A stretch of 64,000 nucleotides of DNA from Chalciporus piperatus (lineage: Eukaryota; Basidiomycota; Agaricomycetes; Boletales; Boletaceae), in assembly GCA_038093975.1 (NCBI GenBank), contig JBBPTG010000004.1, forward strand, positions 124,001-188,000, in the 5' to 3' direction. The notes below the pieces were generated by a model. The model worked only from the letters and a program-made list of their open reading frames with translations, was not told where the DNA came from and ran no database searches. The position numbers were made by a program, and so were the translations under genes. Numbering within the stretch: the stretch's first letter is position 1; each line of letters begins with the position of its first letter. Below are positions 31,689 through 43,488 of this stretch, piece after piece.

Positions 31689-34507
31689 ATGAACATCTTC
31701 AGAAGCTGTAAGTGCGATAAGCAATACAACGCTTTGTCTTTACTGACACACTCAACAGTACTGGGAAAGGTCTGGCGTAAGAACTCGTTCACGGTCTCAT
31801 CGTTGCATTCAGCTAATTTATCTCTCTAGAGGACCCCAATGCCGCAGAGGTGGTCAAGATCGAGTCAGGCCAGTTGTATCTTGTGAGGCCAGGAAACGTC
31901 CGCTCTTCGAGGGAGTGCATGTACGTCTTCACCCTTTCATCCCGTCGGTTACGTCACGTACGTGTTCCTTTCCAGATACAATGAAGCAATTGCCACCATA
32001 CGCCGGGTCCCCTCGCTCGAGCACAATTTCCAACTCGTGATCACCCGCGTATACGAGGAGGGTGATCAAGAACTCCTGGAGGACGAGGATGAAAGTGCGT
32101 TGCGTTACGTCTTCAATTCCAATGTGCCCCTCACCGTGTTCCAGCCGACGAAGAGAAGGTCTTCCTCATCAGCGAGGAGCTCGAGTTCCGTCGTGGTCCG
32201 GGAGAGACCCCTCAAGAGGCTTGTTTCATGTGGCGCGATTTGGACGGTGATATAGATGAACTTTACGAATTTCTCATGACAGAGGAGACCAATGAACCTA
32301 CCCGAGCTTTCTTTGAAACTTGCATGTATCGCGCCATGTACGAACGCAAGTACAGAAAGAGCGCTGACAATGTCGTGGATTCGGACCTGGAACAATTTAT
32401 CTGGAAGTGAGTGGTCCTCTAGAACTTTCGAAGCGTGTCTGATCGACGGTGCTCCAGGCCGCCTGTCCCGAAGGGTTCTAGAACTAAGGCAGCCACCAAA
32501 AAAGCTACAGCCCCACAGAAACAAGTGGAGGACGCAAAAACCCGTGAAGATACTGCTGTGGTGGCTGAAGAGCCTGCCACTTCTAGCCCCCGGAAACCCG
32601 CTCCCAAAGCGAAATTCATCTCACACGTCGCCAATTTGCCAAAACTCGTCGAAGAACAAGCCTACTTCTTTGTTTGGGACTTGGAGGCCGAAAACTTTGT
32701 GTCTAGCAATGAAGAGCTTATTGATGCCGCAATTGTCGAACGCTCTTCGGGTGACTACAATTACTGGATCTCTGCGACATCTGACGAAGGCGACCTGATA
32801 ATGCACAAGATCGCTTCCGACATGAATCCACGGTGGTCACCGCAGATACAATCATTGACATGGAACTATAGTGTCGAAGGCACCTATGGAAGCTCGGCGT
32901 TCAAGTTCATTTCCCAAGAGGCATATGATAATTTCAAGGCAGCCTTCACTCGAGCGTCATGGGAGACGTTGCATCGGACTCCCTGGTCCAAGATCAAGGT
33001 AAGCTTATATCATTTCACAAAGCAGACTCCAAACACCTTTCATCAGCCGGATGAACAAGCTTATGTGATAAGTTCTACTACCGAGGACGTGGAGATGGCC
33101 GATGTCGAGAATGAAAGAGACGACGAAGAGGAGGTTTTGTCCGAACTTGATCCAGACGAGGGTGAGTTCATTTACTTAGTAGATGGCTTCTGACGCCAAT
33201 ATTCGTAGAGCGAAGCGACGAAGATGAAGACGAAGAAGAAGAAGGCCTGTCGTCCGTTCCAAAACTCTCGGGAGAGCGCAACTCTATGTTGACGATCGGA
33301 TACAAAGGCGACCGTTCTTACGTTGTGCGGGGGAACAATATCGGAGTCTTCTCTCACGGCGGTGACAATCAAGTCAAGTACTACGCAACTATCAGCAAGA
33401 TTTCAACCCCTAAAGGGAAAGAGTTCAAACCCCGGGAGGTAGCTTATTTTTTCTACTTAGTGGGACGACCTCCTGATCCGTGTCAAAGGTTATGCTGCAT
33501 GATCAAGATTCGAAGATGGTCTTGATGAACCCAACGGACCCACATTCGCTGTATAACATGGATATCGAACGTGGAAAGGTTGTAGAGGAATGGAAGGTCC
33601 ACGACGACGTTACGGTTGACCACATGGCTCCCGATAACAAATTTGCCCAAACTACCAGAGAGCAGACTCTCGTGGGCGCATCGCACAACGCGCTCTTCCG
33701 CATTGACCCGCGCATCTCTGGTAACAAGATGGTCGAAAGTCAATATAAGCAGTACGCCAGCAAGAACAAGTTCTCCGGTTTGGCGACGACGGCCGGCGGT
33801 AAACTCGCTGTAGCAAGTGAAAAGGGTGATATCAGACTCTTCGACACCATCGGCAAGAATGCGAAGACCGCGTTACCCCCTCTGGGCGATCCTATCGTTG
33901 GAATAGATGTTACTGCCAACGGACGGTGGATCGTCGCGACCACGAAGAGTTATCTGCTTCTCATCGACACTCTTATTGGAGAGGGCAGATATGCTGGTTC
34001 CCTTGGTTTTGACCGCAGCTTCCCCGCAGACGCGAAGCCGATGCCGCGACGTCTGACGCTGCGTGCGCAGCACGTCGCATACATGAATCACGAAATCAGT
34101 TTCTCCCCTGCTCGGTGGGTGCTAAATCCAGCCCATATGGTGTGTAAATCTCATGATTTGCTAGGTTCAATCAAGGCGAAGGCCAAGAAGAGAATGCCAT
34201 CGTCACATCGACCGGGAAATATGTTGTAGCCTGGGATTTCAAGAAGGTTCAGAAGGGGCAACTCGACAAATACGAGATCAAGAAGTACGAAGATAATGTT
34301 GTGCAAGATAATTTCAAGTTTGGCGATGACAAGGAAATTGTAAGAGCCATTTTTCACGTGCAGAGTTTGGTTCTCAACGACCGTTTGCAGATCGTTGCTT
34401 TGGAAAACAATGTCTTGGCGATCAACAAGAAGAATCTCAAGAAACCTACCAGAACGTCGCTTGCTCCGATGATCAGCAGATCAGGCATCGTGAATAGCCC
34501 TTATTGA
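31689..34507 (+). CDS. VID27: VID27-family protein (vacuolar import and degradation)
   Basis: Conserved fungal/plant protein of unclear biochemistry, named from a yeast screen for vacuolar degradation of fructose-1,6-bisphosphatase. The first exon MNIFRS is followed by small exons giving the N-terminal PH-like region (VKIESGQLYLVRPGNVRSS). Then come EACFMWRDLDGDIDELYEFL, a Lys/Ala-rich linker, the VWDLEAENFVSSNEELIDA domain, and an acidic run (ERSDEDEDEEEEG, about 33210-33245). The C-terminal WD40-like VID27 domain includes MLTIGYKGDRSYVVRGNNIG, SGLATTAGGKLAVASEKGD, WIVATTKSYLLLIDT and IVTSTGKYVVAWDFKK. Stop is at 34507 after SGIVNSPY. Length is about 750-800 residues, as in the family. Confidence 0.92.
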
Positions 34508-34659
34508 ACCGACGTTATGTATACTACACTGTATAGGGACTTTCTCAAGCTCGAATCAGGGAGATGAAGATATATCCTGTATACATTGTTGTACTATAGA
34601 ATGGGAGGGAATGATTATATTCGTTAACTGAAGATCATAAATTCTGCCCTTCACTAGCT

Positions 34660-35258
34660 TCACTTCTTCTCCGTCTGAGAGCTTGGTTGACAGTCCTCGC
34701 CGGCGACGGGAATCCCATCCCTGTCATCTACATATCTCCACACACCAAGATGCCACATAATCCTGGGTATCATTAAACTGAACCCCAATATTACAGTCGT
34801 CCACAGCATCGGAGTCCACAGTGCAACGTCCCACCGATCGTCACCCAATGCCCACAAGGTAACATAGAGATGCAAGACATCCCCAAGTAGGAGAGGGATA
34901 AATAATGCTCGGATAATCTTCTCCTGAAGCGCAAGCTGAGAAGCCAAGTGCTTCCGAATTGCGGTCAATACGAAGAAGTTAACCAGCCCCATGAGAGCGC
35001 AAACATGGCCGAGCTGAATGACCGTTACAATGGAGGCCTTCGGCAGGGCGGTCGGAGGTAGGCTGCCCGCTGGCCAGGGCGCTTGGGCATTATGAGTCTG
35101 GGGAATTGTTATGAGCGGGGAAAGGGCGAGAGAGGGGAGAGCATTACTGCTTCTGGATCAGCCAGTGCGCCAATGAACCCAAGAATAGTCAACGCGGGTT
35201 CATAAAAGGCGAAGAGCGCGTAGTAGAAGTCCGGAATTGCAGAACTTGGGGGCTGCAT
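34660..35258 (-). CDS. Four-helix integral membrane protein (DUF7704-like)
   Basis: Two exons give about 180 residues. The N-terminus MQPPSSAIPDFYYALFAFYE opens with the pattern I associate with the fungal DUF7704 family, then a first helix (PALTILGFIGA). Exon 2 supplies helices around GHVCALMGLVNFFVL, IIRALFIPLLLGDVLHLYV and the W-rich MLWTTVILGFSLMI segment. The tail is soluble and acidic (GEDCQPSSQTEKK). The start is the ATG at 35258; a longer reading would begin at a non-ATG codon. Function is unknown and the family assignment is from memory. It converges on VID27 with 152 bp between stops. Confidence 0.65.
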
Positions 35259-35534
35259 CGTTGACTGCAGGCGATCAAGCTCAAGGGTGTAACCTGAAAC
35301 TGTCAAACTGTCAGGTTGAAACTTATATGACTGAAACTAGTACTTACACGTGAGACTCAGATAACGCCGCCAGAGGAAACAACGCGGCCGTTGACCCGAA
35401 AAATCACCGTGGCCCTACGTGAGCCTACGTGCTCCTCGAACTGTTGTGCGCTGATGACCTAGCAGTAACTGGTCCGTATCTCCCTGTCGCCCTCGGTGTC
35501 AAATCCCGAGGCTCACAGCCAGGGTCGGATGACC

Positions 35535-37400
35535 CACTATGGGAACAAATCCGAGTGATAATGACCAAGGGGCTGGGTGAAAAACAGCAATCACCAGGTT
35601 TACGGGTGATTGCCAGGTGCCTGGTAATGACCTAGTGATTTGGGACCACCGTGTATCTAGTTGAATACCAACGGGGTCTTTTCACGGACCTCAGGCCTCT
35701 GACAGGTGTTGATATTCACTTGGAACAAAGGTGATTTTAACTGGTAATGTAATAATCTACTAATTGTCTACAGCTGGGAGACCAAAACAAAAATAGAACA
35801 AATTGCTGGCGTGTTAGACCGTTAGACCACGGGGACAACATTGGCATACCGCGTTGTCAATATTTGACTATGCATCAACTTCCTCAGAGAGTCGGAGTGG
35901 GTGCGTGAAATTTTCGTTGAAGTCCCGTTGTGTTCTACTCGAACCAGATCCCACCTCTTCTCTGTCATCAACTCACGACAGAACGAACACAAAAAACGAT
36001 AACGAAGACACTGGCCTGGGAAGCGAGGCGACCGAATCAACGACAGCCTGAGCCCGAAATCGAGTCACGCAGCAACATACTGGCAGCAACGCCCACGGAG
36101 CCCCATGCCCTGACGAGGCTCAGCACATCATTCCGAGGTGACTGGATCCTCCAGCGGTCGAGCAGTGACATGGATATTGGGCGATCACTCACGTCGACAG
36201 TGGGACATCGAGTCGAAACATACCAGGCGATAGGTCGAACAAAGTGAAGCCGACTTTTCGTGAAATCGACGACTCGGATACCATTCGCAATTAACAATAC
36301 TGGAACACACGCCAGCGGTCGAGCGGTGACATGGATATCGGGCGATCATTCACCTCGACAGCGGGACATCGAGTCGAAAAATACCAGGCGATAGGTCGAG
36401 ACAGAAAGTGAAGCCGACTTTTCGCGAAATCGACGACTCGGATACCACTCGCGATTAACAATGCCGGACACACGCCATGAGCGGACACCTTCCCTCACAT
36501 CTTCCTCCTAGCCAAACCACCCCGAAGTCAAACAGGCAAGTGTCCCGACGAGAAACTGTCGACTTTGCGGTGCGTGGCAGCGATGGTACTCCGGATACGT
36601 CCTCGCCCATGGACAACCACACGACCACGTTCTCACCATTGCCGCCCGATCCTGCTACCTCGGACCACCTACGACCGACCTTCCATACGCCGAACTAACC
36701 GACTCTGCTTTCGATCGTAACAAACAGAGGCACATACCCCCAGTTTCGTTTCTTGGGATTAGTTCGGTCGGAAACCGATCACGCTTCGCTAGCAGGTATC
36801 CACAAGACTATGGGATCGAGAACTTTACCAGCGACTGGCGCGCCATACGACGGCACGTGTCTCAATAACAATTCCTAAATCAGCTCAGCCGACCACGATA
36901 GCGGGCCCATTCCATGTCCAACGGGACTACATAGTAGACGCGCGGACCAGGTTGTGTGAGACACGGACGCAGCGCAAACTCAACCAGACGACCAGGAAAG
37001 TCGAGGAGGCGACGATGCGCATCAAGCCGAGTTGAATGCCCCATAGTTTGTAGCTTAAATCATCCTATCACGGCACCGTCACGCATGTACATACATTCAC
37101 AATGCTCTCACTCTTCATCTGCTTGTTGTAACTAGTTCTGAATTCATAATTTCACCGGGATTGTCCCTGCTTCAAAAGCGGTGAATTAAACCAATCTAAA
37201 CAGGTGCTGATCACCATTGTCAGCTCCCCACCACATGGTGAATTCGGCAAAAAAATGGGTGATTAACACTACTTTCTAGCAACCTGTGTCAGGGTGATTT
37301 CCACCCCTCCCGGTCGAAGATCACCACGTTCCCCCGTGCATATCACCTACGCGCGAGGTGATCCCCCAGGTGGATTTCACCCAGACTAATTCCCACAGTG
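35535..37400. mobile_element. Non-autonomous CACTA-type (CMC) DNA transposon, 1,866 bp
   Basis: The left end reads CACTATGGGAA and the right end, reverse-complemented, reads CACTGTGGGAA: 10 of 11 matching and both starting CACT. The 3-bp sequence ACC abuts both ends (35532-35534 and 37401-37403), the 3-bp duplication expected of CACTA elements. A second matched inverted motif, CTGGGTGAAA, lies at about 35572 and, inverted, at about 37374-37383. Subterminal zones carry repeated GGTGAT/ATCACC. The interior has no transposase-like ORF, only short ones (for example 36477-36698, and a basic 50-codon frame ending near 37036), so it must be non-autonomous if mobile. Confidence 0.75.
36152..36478. 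repeat. Tandem duplication of about 161 bp inside the CACTA element
   Basis: Copy 1 starts at CAGCGGTCGAGC (36152) and copy 2 at the same motif (36313). Both share ACATGGATAT, GGGACATCGAGTCGAAA, AATACCAGGCGATAGGTCGA (copy 1 has CAT before ACC), GAAGCCGACTTTTCG, AAATCGACGACTCGGATACC and a final ATTAACAAT. Mismatches are scattered and there are small indels, so the duplication is not recent. The two minus-strand ORFs that look like paralogous proteins here are just this DNA repeat read twice. Confidence 0.85.
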
Positions 37401-37403
37401 ACC

Positions 37404-37873
37404 GGCCCTAAGCATGGAAAGCATACTATTTTGCCGTGACTGCCTCGCTTTTCTCCATCTTACATCCACGGTCTATCTTAACCCAGGCGGACAGCAAGAG
37501 TTTTCGACGCTGATCCACCAAATGGCGAGGACCAAGAATACTTTCTACGGAAATGAGGGTTTTAATGCTGGTTCCACTGATCGATTGGTTCTTGACTGAT
37601 CCATCATATGTGGGGTGATGCTTCGCGCCTATCTAACATACTTTTAACACTACATGTACACCATTCCACGGCGTCAAGTTTGAATGAATATTACATTATA
37701 CTACTTTATGACTTTTTGGGTTTGCAAGACGTTCGGACGCGCATTGCGGCGCAACACGAAAAACTGTTGATGCTTATGTAAAGCAAAGTTTCCGAACTGT
37801 TTCTCGGACTTGAAGCTTCAAGTTGACCGTAGACTCTGAGAGTCTTAGCTTGCACCTCCGCTGAGCTCCCGTT
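37404..37873. promoter_or_regulatory. Intergenic, SVP26 upstream region
   Basis: Lies between the transposon and the SVP26 start. A 61-codon plus-strand ORF (37414-37599) has no recognisable feature. A short inverted echo (cttgaagcttcaag, 37808-37821) is the only structure noticed. Confidence 0.35.
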
Positions 37874-38950
37874 ATGCTTCACTATCTTAGGTGGGGCCCT
37901 TTCAGCCCTGTGATCTCTGGCCTTGACTTCTTCTTTGGGTCCCAGTTATCTAGCTATTCTCGCTGCTTTCGCGTTTACGACCCTCTCCCTTGGTGAGGCG
38001 CCATCTCAGTAGACAGGTCCCTGCTTGTCTGATCTATCTCAAGCTAGCGGATTGCTCTACATATCTGAATTAATCGAAGAACACTCTCGTCTTGCCAAGT
38101 CGGTTGGGCAGAGAGGGACGTATGTCTGTACAGTTTTACGACTTCAGAGGTCATTCCTTCACTCATGAGGCTTTTAGGCGATCATTGCATTCCACATCGT
38201 ACTTTATTTCACCGACTCTCTCCCGTTGCCACAGACGCTATTCTCCGTCCTCTGTCACACAGTCTATCTGCAAAATTTCTCCAACCAATGGCCCCTCATA
38301 TCCCTGTCGTCTGCTTCATTCATTGCCTCATGTGCAATGGCTATCACCAATCATTTCCTGTGGTTCATTTATTTCTCTCATCTTATTCGTGATGCAAAAC
38401 AGAGCTATTCCAGACACCGCAATTCCGCCGCTAACATGCCTGGTTTCACAGACATTGCTACCTTCTTCGGAATATGTGTCTGGCTTGTCCCGCTGTTCCT
38501 TTTCCTGAGCTTAAGCGCCAACGATAACGCCCTCCCGACATCTTCCAGTGCGCCGCCTTTCCTGTTGACTTTTTATTATCCAGTTCTTATGTTTCTCTAG
38601 GTGTTACAAATGCGTCTTCTGCTCCATCTGGAGTGTCGCGATCTAAGTCTTCGTTGTTCAAGTCCATGTTTTCTATGATTTCGAAGGACAGATCCCTGGA
38701 CAAGACAAATGGCTTGATCGCTCCTCCACCTCCTACATCGCCCGTGCCTTTGCCTTTCCTTTCGCCTTCACCGATTAGTCCTAGGAGGCATGTCTCCCAA
38801 CCTGGGATTGATGTTCCCTCCTCCCAGCGCATTCAGTTGGGATTGAACCCTCGACAATCGCCACAGGTTCTTGGGAGGAGTGTGGGTGGTGAATCAATAC
38901 CTTTGTCCAGACAGTCTGGCTCCAGACATAGTTTCGTCGATAACACATGA
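37874..38950 (+). CDS. SVP26: ER-to-Golgi cargo receptor SVP26/TEX261 (Erv26)
   Basis: Multi-pass COPII vesicle protein that recycles between ER and Golgi and sorts type II membrane glycosyltransferases in yeast. Small exons join to MLHYLSYLAILAAFAFTTLS, then ASGLLYISELIEEHSRLAK, a classical Svp26 motif. Next are VYLQNFSNQWPLISLSSASF, FIASCAMAITNHFLWFIYF and the PGFTDIATFFGICVWLVPLF segment ending SANDNALPTSS. A Ser/Pro-rich cytosolic tail of about 110 residues (SRSKSSLFKSMFSMIS, polyPro, HSFVDNT) is added by the last exon. Yeast Svp26 lacks so long a tail; I believe basidiomycete homologues have it. The first ATG (37874) is in an exon of only 17 coding nt. Confidence 0.88.
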
Positions 38951-39244
38951 GTTACATCGTAGAGAGTTGTTGTCTAATTGCAGTCCTTTCGTTTTCTGCC
39001 CCTATGTTCAACGGAAAGAATTGCAGCCGGTCCAGAACCCAAATAGGTTGACGGATTAGATTCGAATGTGCGCCTTTCTGGAATCCGAAGTCTATCTTTC
39101 AACAAGGCGTCGTACCGCTACTAGCTGGTGTGCGCTGATCCTGATCTTACTCGCGTAGACCATCCTGCACCACCACTTGCATTTCTCTAGGGCGTTGAAC
39201 TTCCGAAGTGGCGGCTCAGGTCCTTGAAGGCACTCCCAGACCCA

Positions 39245-42200
39245 ATGCATCTTTACCTTGGACATAACCCTAGGGCCCTCTATCTCTTGACAGACTCCCG
39301 TGAGGAACAACAAGGCCGCCCGCAGAGGGCACTGATCTTTCGTGCTGCGGAAGGTAGTGCCAATCAAGTCGTGGTTGAATTCCTTCCCGGCGATGGTGTC
39401 AATCTTGCCAATACCGTCCGGCTAACACATTCTGTCGTGAAAGGATGTCTAGGGCTCATTTCCATAGAAAATGGCACGTACGCTCGTCTTCGCACATCAA
39501 CCACATACACTTATTCTGGACCCAGACATATTCCTTGCCGTGGTCACATCTACAGCTGAAATAGGCAACATCCGCCCGTCTTCGTCGAATCCAGAGAAGG
39601 TTGCTAGGATCAACGACGTCCGATTCTATTGCCTGACATCGCCTTCATGGGATGATTTCTCTTCCTCTCAAGACTCGCTCGTAAACCCAGATATCGCGGA
39701 CCTACTGTCAAACAGGGAGCCATATTCACAAAACATGAACCCCAACACAGTTTTCGAACATCCATGCATGCCCCTCACAAAAATTCTCTCCTCTGGCTCA
39801 TTCTACTATGCCTTGGATCCCCCGTGGGATTTGTCTTCCCGACTCTCCGTTCGGCTATCTCGAGATAGTCACACGTTATTCGATGTTGGAGTCTTCGATG
39901 AGCGTTTCGTATGGAACGAGTATATCGTTCGGAGCTTACTCGATTTTCGGGAAAAACTCGATCCTCACGAACGCCGAGACCTTGACCGATGTCAATTCAT
40001 TGTGCGCGATACCCTCAGTACTTATGATGTCGTACGAATACTGCCCCATATGTAGGTTCTTGCCATCCAGGGCTACGTAGGTGTTTCTACGATGGCCCTC
40101 CCAGCGCCTCCTGTCAAGGGAGCTCCTGTAATCGCCGCTCTCTCCCTGATATCCCGGCTTGGGTGGAGAAGAGCAGGCACCCGTTTCAATACACGGGGCG
40201 TCGACGACGACGGAAATACTGCAAACTTCGTAGAGGTGAGTCATTGCGATTTGTTCACTTGCAGGCATTGATTCCAGGTTGTAGACCGAGACGATCCTGA
40301 GCACAGACGAGCACTGCATGAGTTATACGCAAGTTCGAGGAAGTATTCCTTGTATGTAGCCTCGCACACGACTCCATTTTTGTCTCACCTTCATGTGCAG
40401 TGTTCTGGGAACAACAGGGAATCCAAACATTCGGTCAGCGCATTCAAATCACTCGCCCGCAAGCGTCACAGCCAGCTTTTGAGCGTCACTTTGCTCACCT
40501 TATAGAGGGCTACGGGGATACGCACGCAATCAACCTTCTGGGAACGAAGGAGAATGAAGCCATCTTGACAGCAGCATATGCGAAGCACTTATACCAGGCC
40601 AGAGGAATCTGGGGTGACCAGCTGAGCATTACCCATTACGATTTCCATAATGCCGTCAGAATTGGTGGTCATGATAGTATTATCAGAGAGCTCGCGTAGG
40701 TCCAATGTCTTGTCCCGTGCCCACCCTCTGACAGATTTGAAAGACGGTTGGAAGAGATCGCCGACCACGTGGATCGCTTCGGATTTACATTATCTGATTC
40801 CTCGACCGGAGAAGCAATCACACAACAACACGGAGTGTTTAGGACGAATTGCCTGGATTGGTATAGTAAAATTAATTCTCACTGGACGCCCCTGATGACA
40901 CTTGGACTAGCCTCGACCGGACGAACTTCGTTCAAGATATCCTTTCACGCCAAGTACTTGAACAGTACCTTTCCCTTGTCCATCGTGAATGGCTGCAGTG
41001 TACTGCTCTCTGGACACACCACAGGGAACTTTGGGCAGAAAATGGAGACGCACTCTCGCGCATATACGCAGGTACTGGTGCTTTGAATACCAGTTTTACT
41101 CGGACGGGAAAACGGACACTAGCTGGTAGGAGTTCTGGTTGCCCCCAAGAGGAATATTGACGACATTTGTCGCAGGTGTGCTCTCAGATGCGACGAAAAG
41201 TGTGTCAAGAGCATACATAAACAATTTCCAGGATAAGAATAAGCAAATTGCAATCGATATGTTTCTTGTAAGCTCTCCTGCATCATGAATTAGCTGCATT
41301 TTGAGTGATGAGGAATCTTACAGGGAAATCTCAGCAACCAGACGCAAGTGAGCATATTTGACCCAGTTCATGATATGATCCGGAGAGCTCTCAACGAGCG
41401 GTAGGTCGCTCAAGATGGGGTGGTTTTGCATGCTGAGTAGCAAGTCTGCAGGATATCGGAATATTCTTCTAGCCACCCGTGCACCATCTTTGTCGGGACT
41501 TGGAATGTTAATGGAAGGGTGTGTGAAATTTTCCACCTTCGACTCCAATTGATACCAACATTGTTTCTCTAGCCTCCATCTGAAAGTCTGGGCCCATGGC
41601 TATTTCCACGAGACAGTGAGTCGTGCTAACGAGTAATCCGTAAGAGAGGTCTGACTACCTCGTATTTGTTGTAGACGTTCCCGAGTGAGTTTTAAATCGT
41701 GAATACGGTCTGTGCTCCCATTGACTTCCCTAGACCAGATATATTTGTCTTGGGTTTTCAAGAAATAGTACTCCTCACTGCGCAGCAGATTATCCAGACC
41801 GATCCAGAAAAAAAGTAATCGAGAATTCCATTGCGACACTGGACTCGCCGCTGACTGACGTCGTGCAGGCTAGTCTGGGAGCGTAAAATCATGGAGACGA
41901 TTAACAGTAACAGTAAGGCAAGAAAATTGGGAGAATATGTGCTATTGCGCAGCGAGCAGGTATCGTGGTTCAACCCCACGGTTCGTTTCCTTTATCTAAT
42001 GCTTCTTCACACCTAGTTGGTCGGCACAGCCTTGTTTGTGGTCGTCAAGTCGGAGCTAACCTCTGTAATCCGCAATGTGGAAGGTGCTACTCGTAAAGTA
42101 AGTCATAACGGTCTGCACATAAGCCGCCCAATCGACTCAGGTTGTTCGTTAGACGGGTCTGCGCGGGATGTCAGGCAACAAAGGGGGGGTTGGTGTCCGA

Positions 42201-43392
42201 CTGGACTATTACGACACGAGTTTCTGCTTCATCACTGCCCACTTGGCTGCTGGGCACTCGAACGTCGAGGAACGTAATGCCGATTTCCAGACGATTACAA
42301 AAGGACTGCATTTCCTGAAAGGAAAATTCATTGGACGCCACGAGTATGTTTCTCGATATGACGAGGGGAAAACTCTCACATCCAGATTTGCAGTAATATC
42401 GTCTGGTTGGCCGATACCAATTATCGCATCGATCTTGATAATGAAACCGTCAGATCTTTTTCAGCGGAAAGAGATTACGATTCTCTTGTTGGTTCGGACC
42501 AGGTAGGACTTCATCGAGTTTCAAAATGACATCCATTAAAACATAGTGCAGCTGAAATTGGCGGTGGAGGACGGTGAGGCTTTCGTCGGGTATGAAGAAG
42601 GGCCACTGTTATTCCCACCAACATACAAGTATGATGTCGGTACAGACAACTACGACACTAGCGAGAAAATGCGGATACCCGCTTGGACTGGTGTGGAGCT
42701 TCCAAGTTGCGTTATGACCACTCATCTCATTTTGGCTCCGTTTTTCTCTTTCCAGATAGAATCTTGTTTCGGGGACACCTGGATTTGGCCGTTTACTCTC
42801 GAGCGGAGCTGCGAGGGTCTGATCACCGACCAGGTAAACAGCCCCCCAATTTAATCTCGTTTCGAAAGTTTTGACGTGGTTCTAGTGTTTGGGTTATTCC
42901 GGACCGACGTGCGGATCGTTGACGCAGTGAAGCGGGCTGCATTGTCTCGTCTCTTACTAGAGACTACTTTGACTGCTGCGCCTGGTGAGAAGCTCGACGA
43001 GAAAATTGCCGCCCTTGCATTATCACCAGACACGGATGATCGTAAGACCTCATAGTTTTGGTTTCAGCAGCGTCTAACGATGTCACGCTAGTACCTGCTC
43101 CAAGCGTAGACGATCTCCGTTGGTGGGATAAACTCGGTTAGTAGTCCATTCTTTGTGTGAAACTTCATGATTGAAAATATCGTCAGAAATCGACAAGGGA
43201 TGTCTGACAATCCCACCTGCACTTCTGGAGGTGTCTTCCGGTAATCCATTCGACTCTGCAAGCGATTCGCCCTTGTCATCGTGCCCCTCCTCGGACGAGG
43301 AACTATATTCACATGCAGCTGACCTTCCCATGCCCATCATACCTGTACCTGCAACAAACAGAGGTGCATATGGTTCTGGGCTCAATAGGTAG
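39245..43392 (+). CDS. Synaptojanin-type phosphoinositide phosphatase (Sac1 + 5-phosphatase)
   Basis: Two-domain enzyme (yeast Inp51/52/53 type) that clears PI(4,5)P2 from endocytic membranes. It starts [17 protein letters not shown]. The Sac1 domain runs to about 41330: [41 protein letters not shown] and RTNCLDCLDRTNF, an intact CX5R. An intron (40861-40910) splits the codon of the second Cys of this motif. The 5-phosphatase domain (about 41480-42900) has [87 protein letters not shown] and SDHRPV. A Ser/Pro-rich tail ends GAYGSGLNR. One junction near 39475 is unresolved. Confidence 0.9.
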
Positions 43393-43488
43393 TTTACGGA
43401 ATATGTTGTCTTGGGAGGCTGCCCGTGAATTAGGATATGAAAAATGGGTACGAAGTGATACCAGCAAAGCAAATGATATAAAAGACAA

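Noticed and set aside
35854..36488. Several overlapping ORFs on both strands
   Set aside because: They lie in the transposon's tandem duplication; apparent protein similarity between two of them is the DNA repeat itself.
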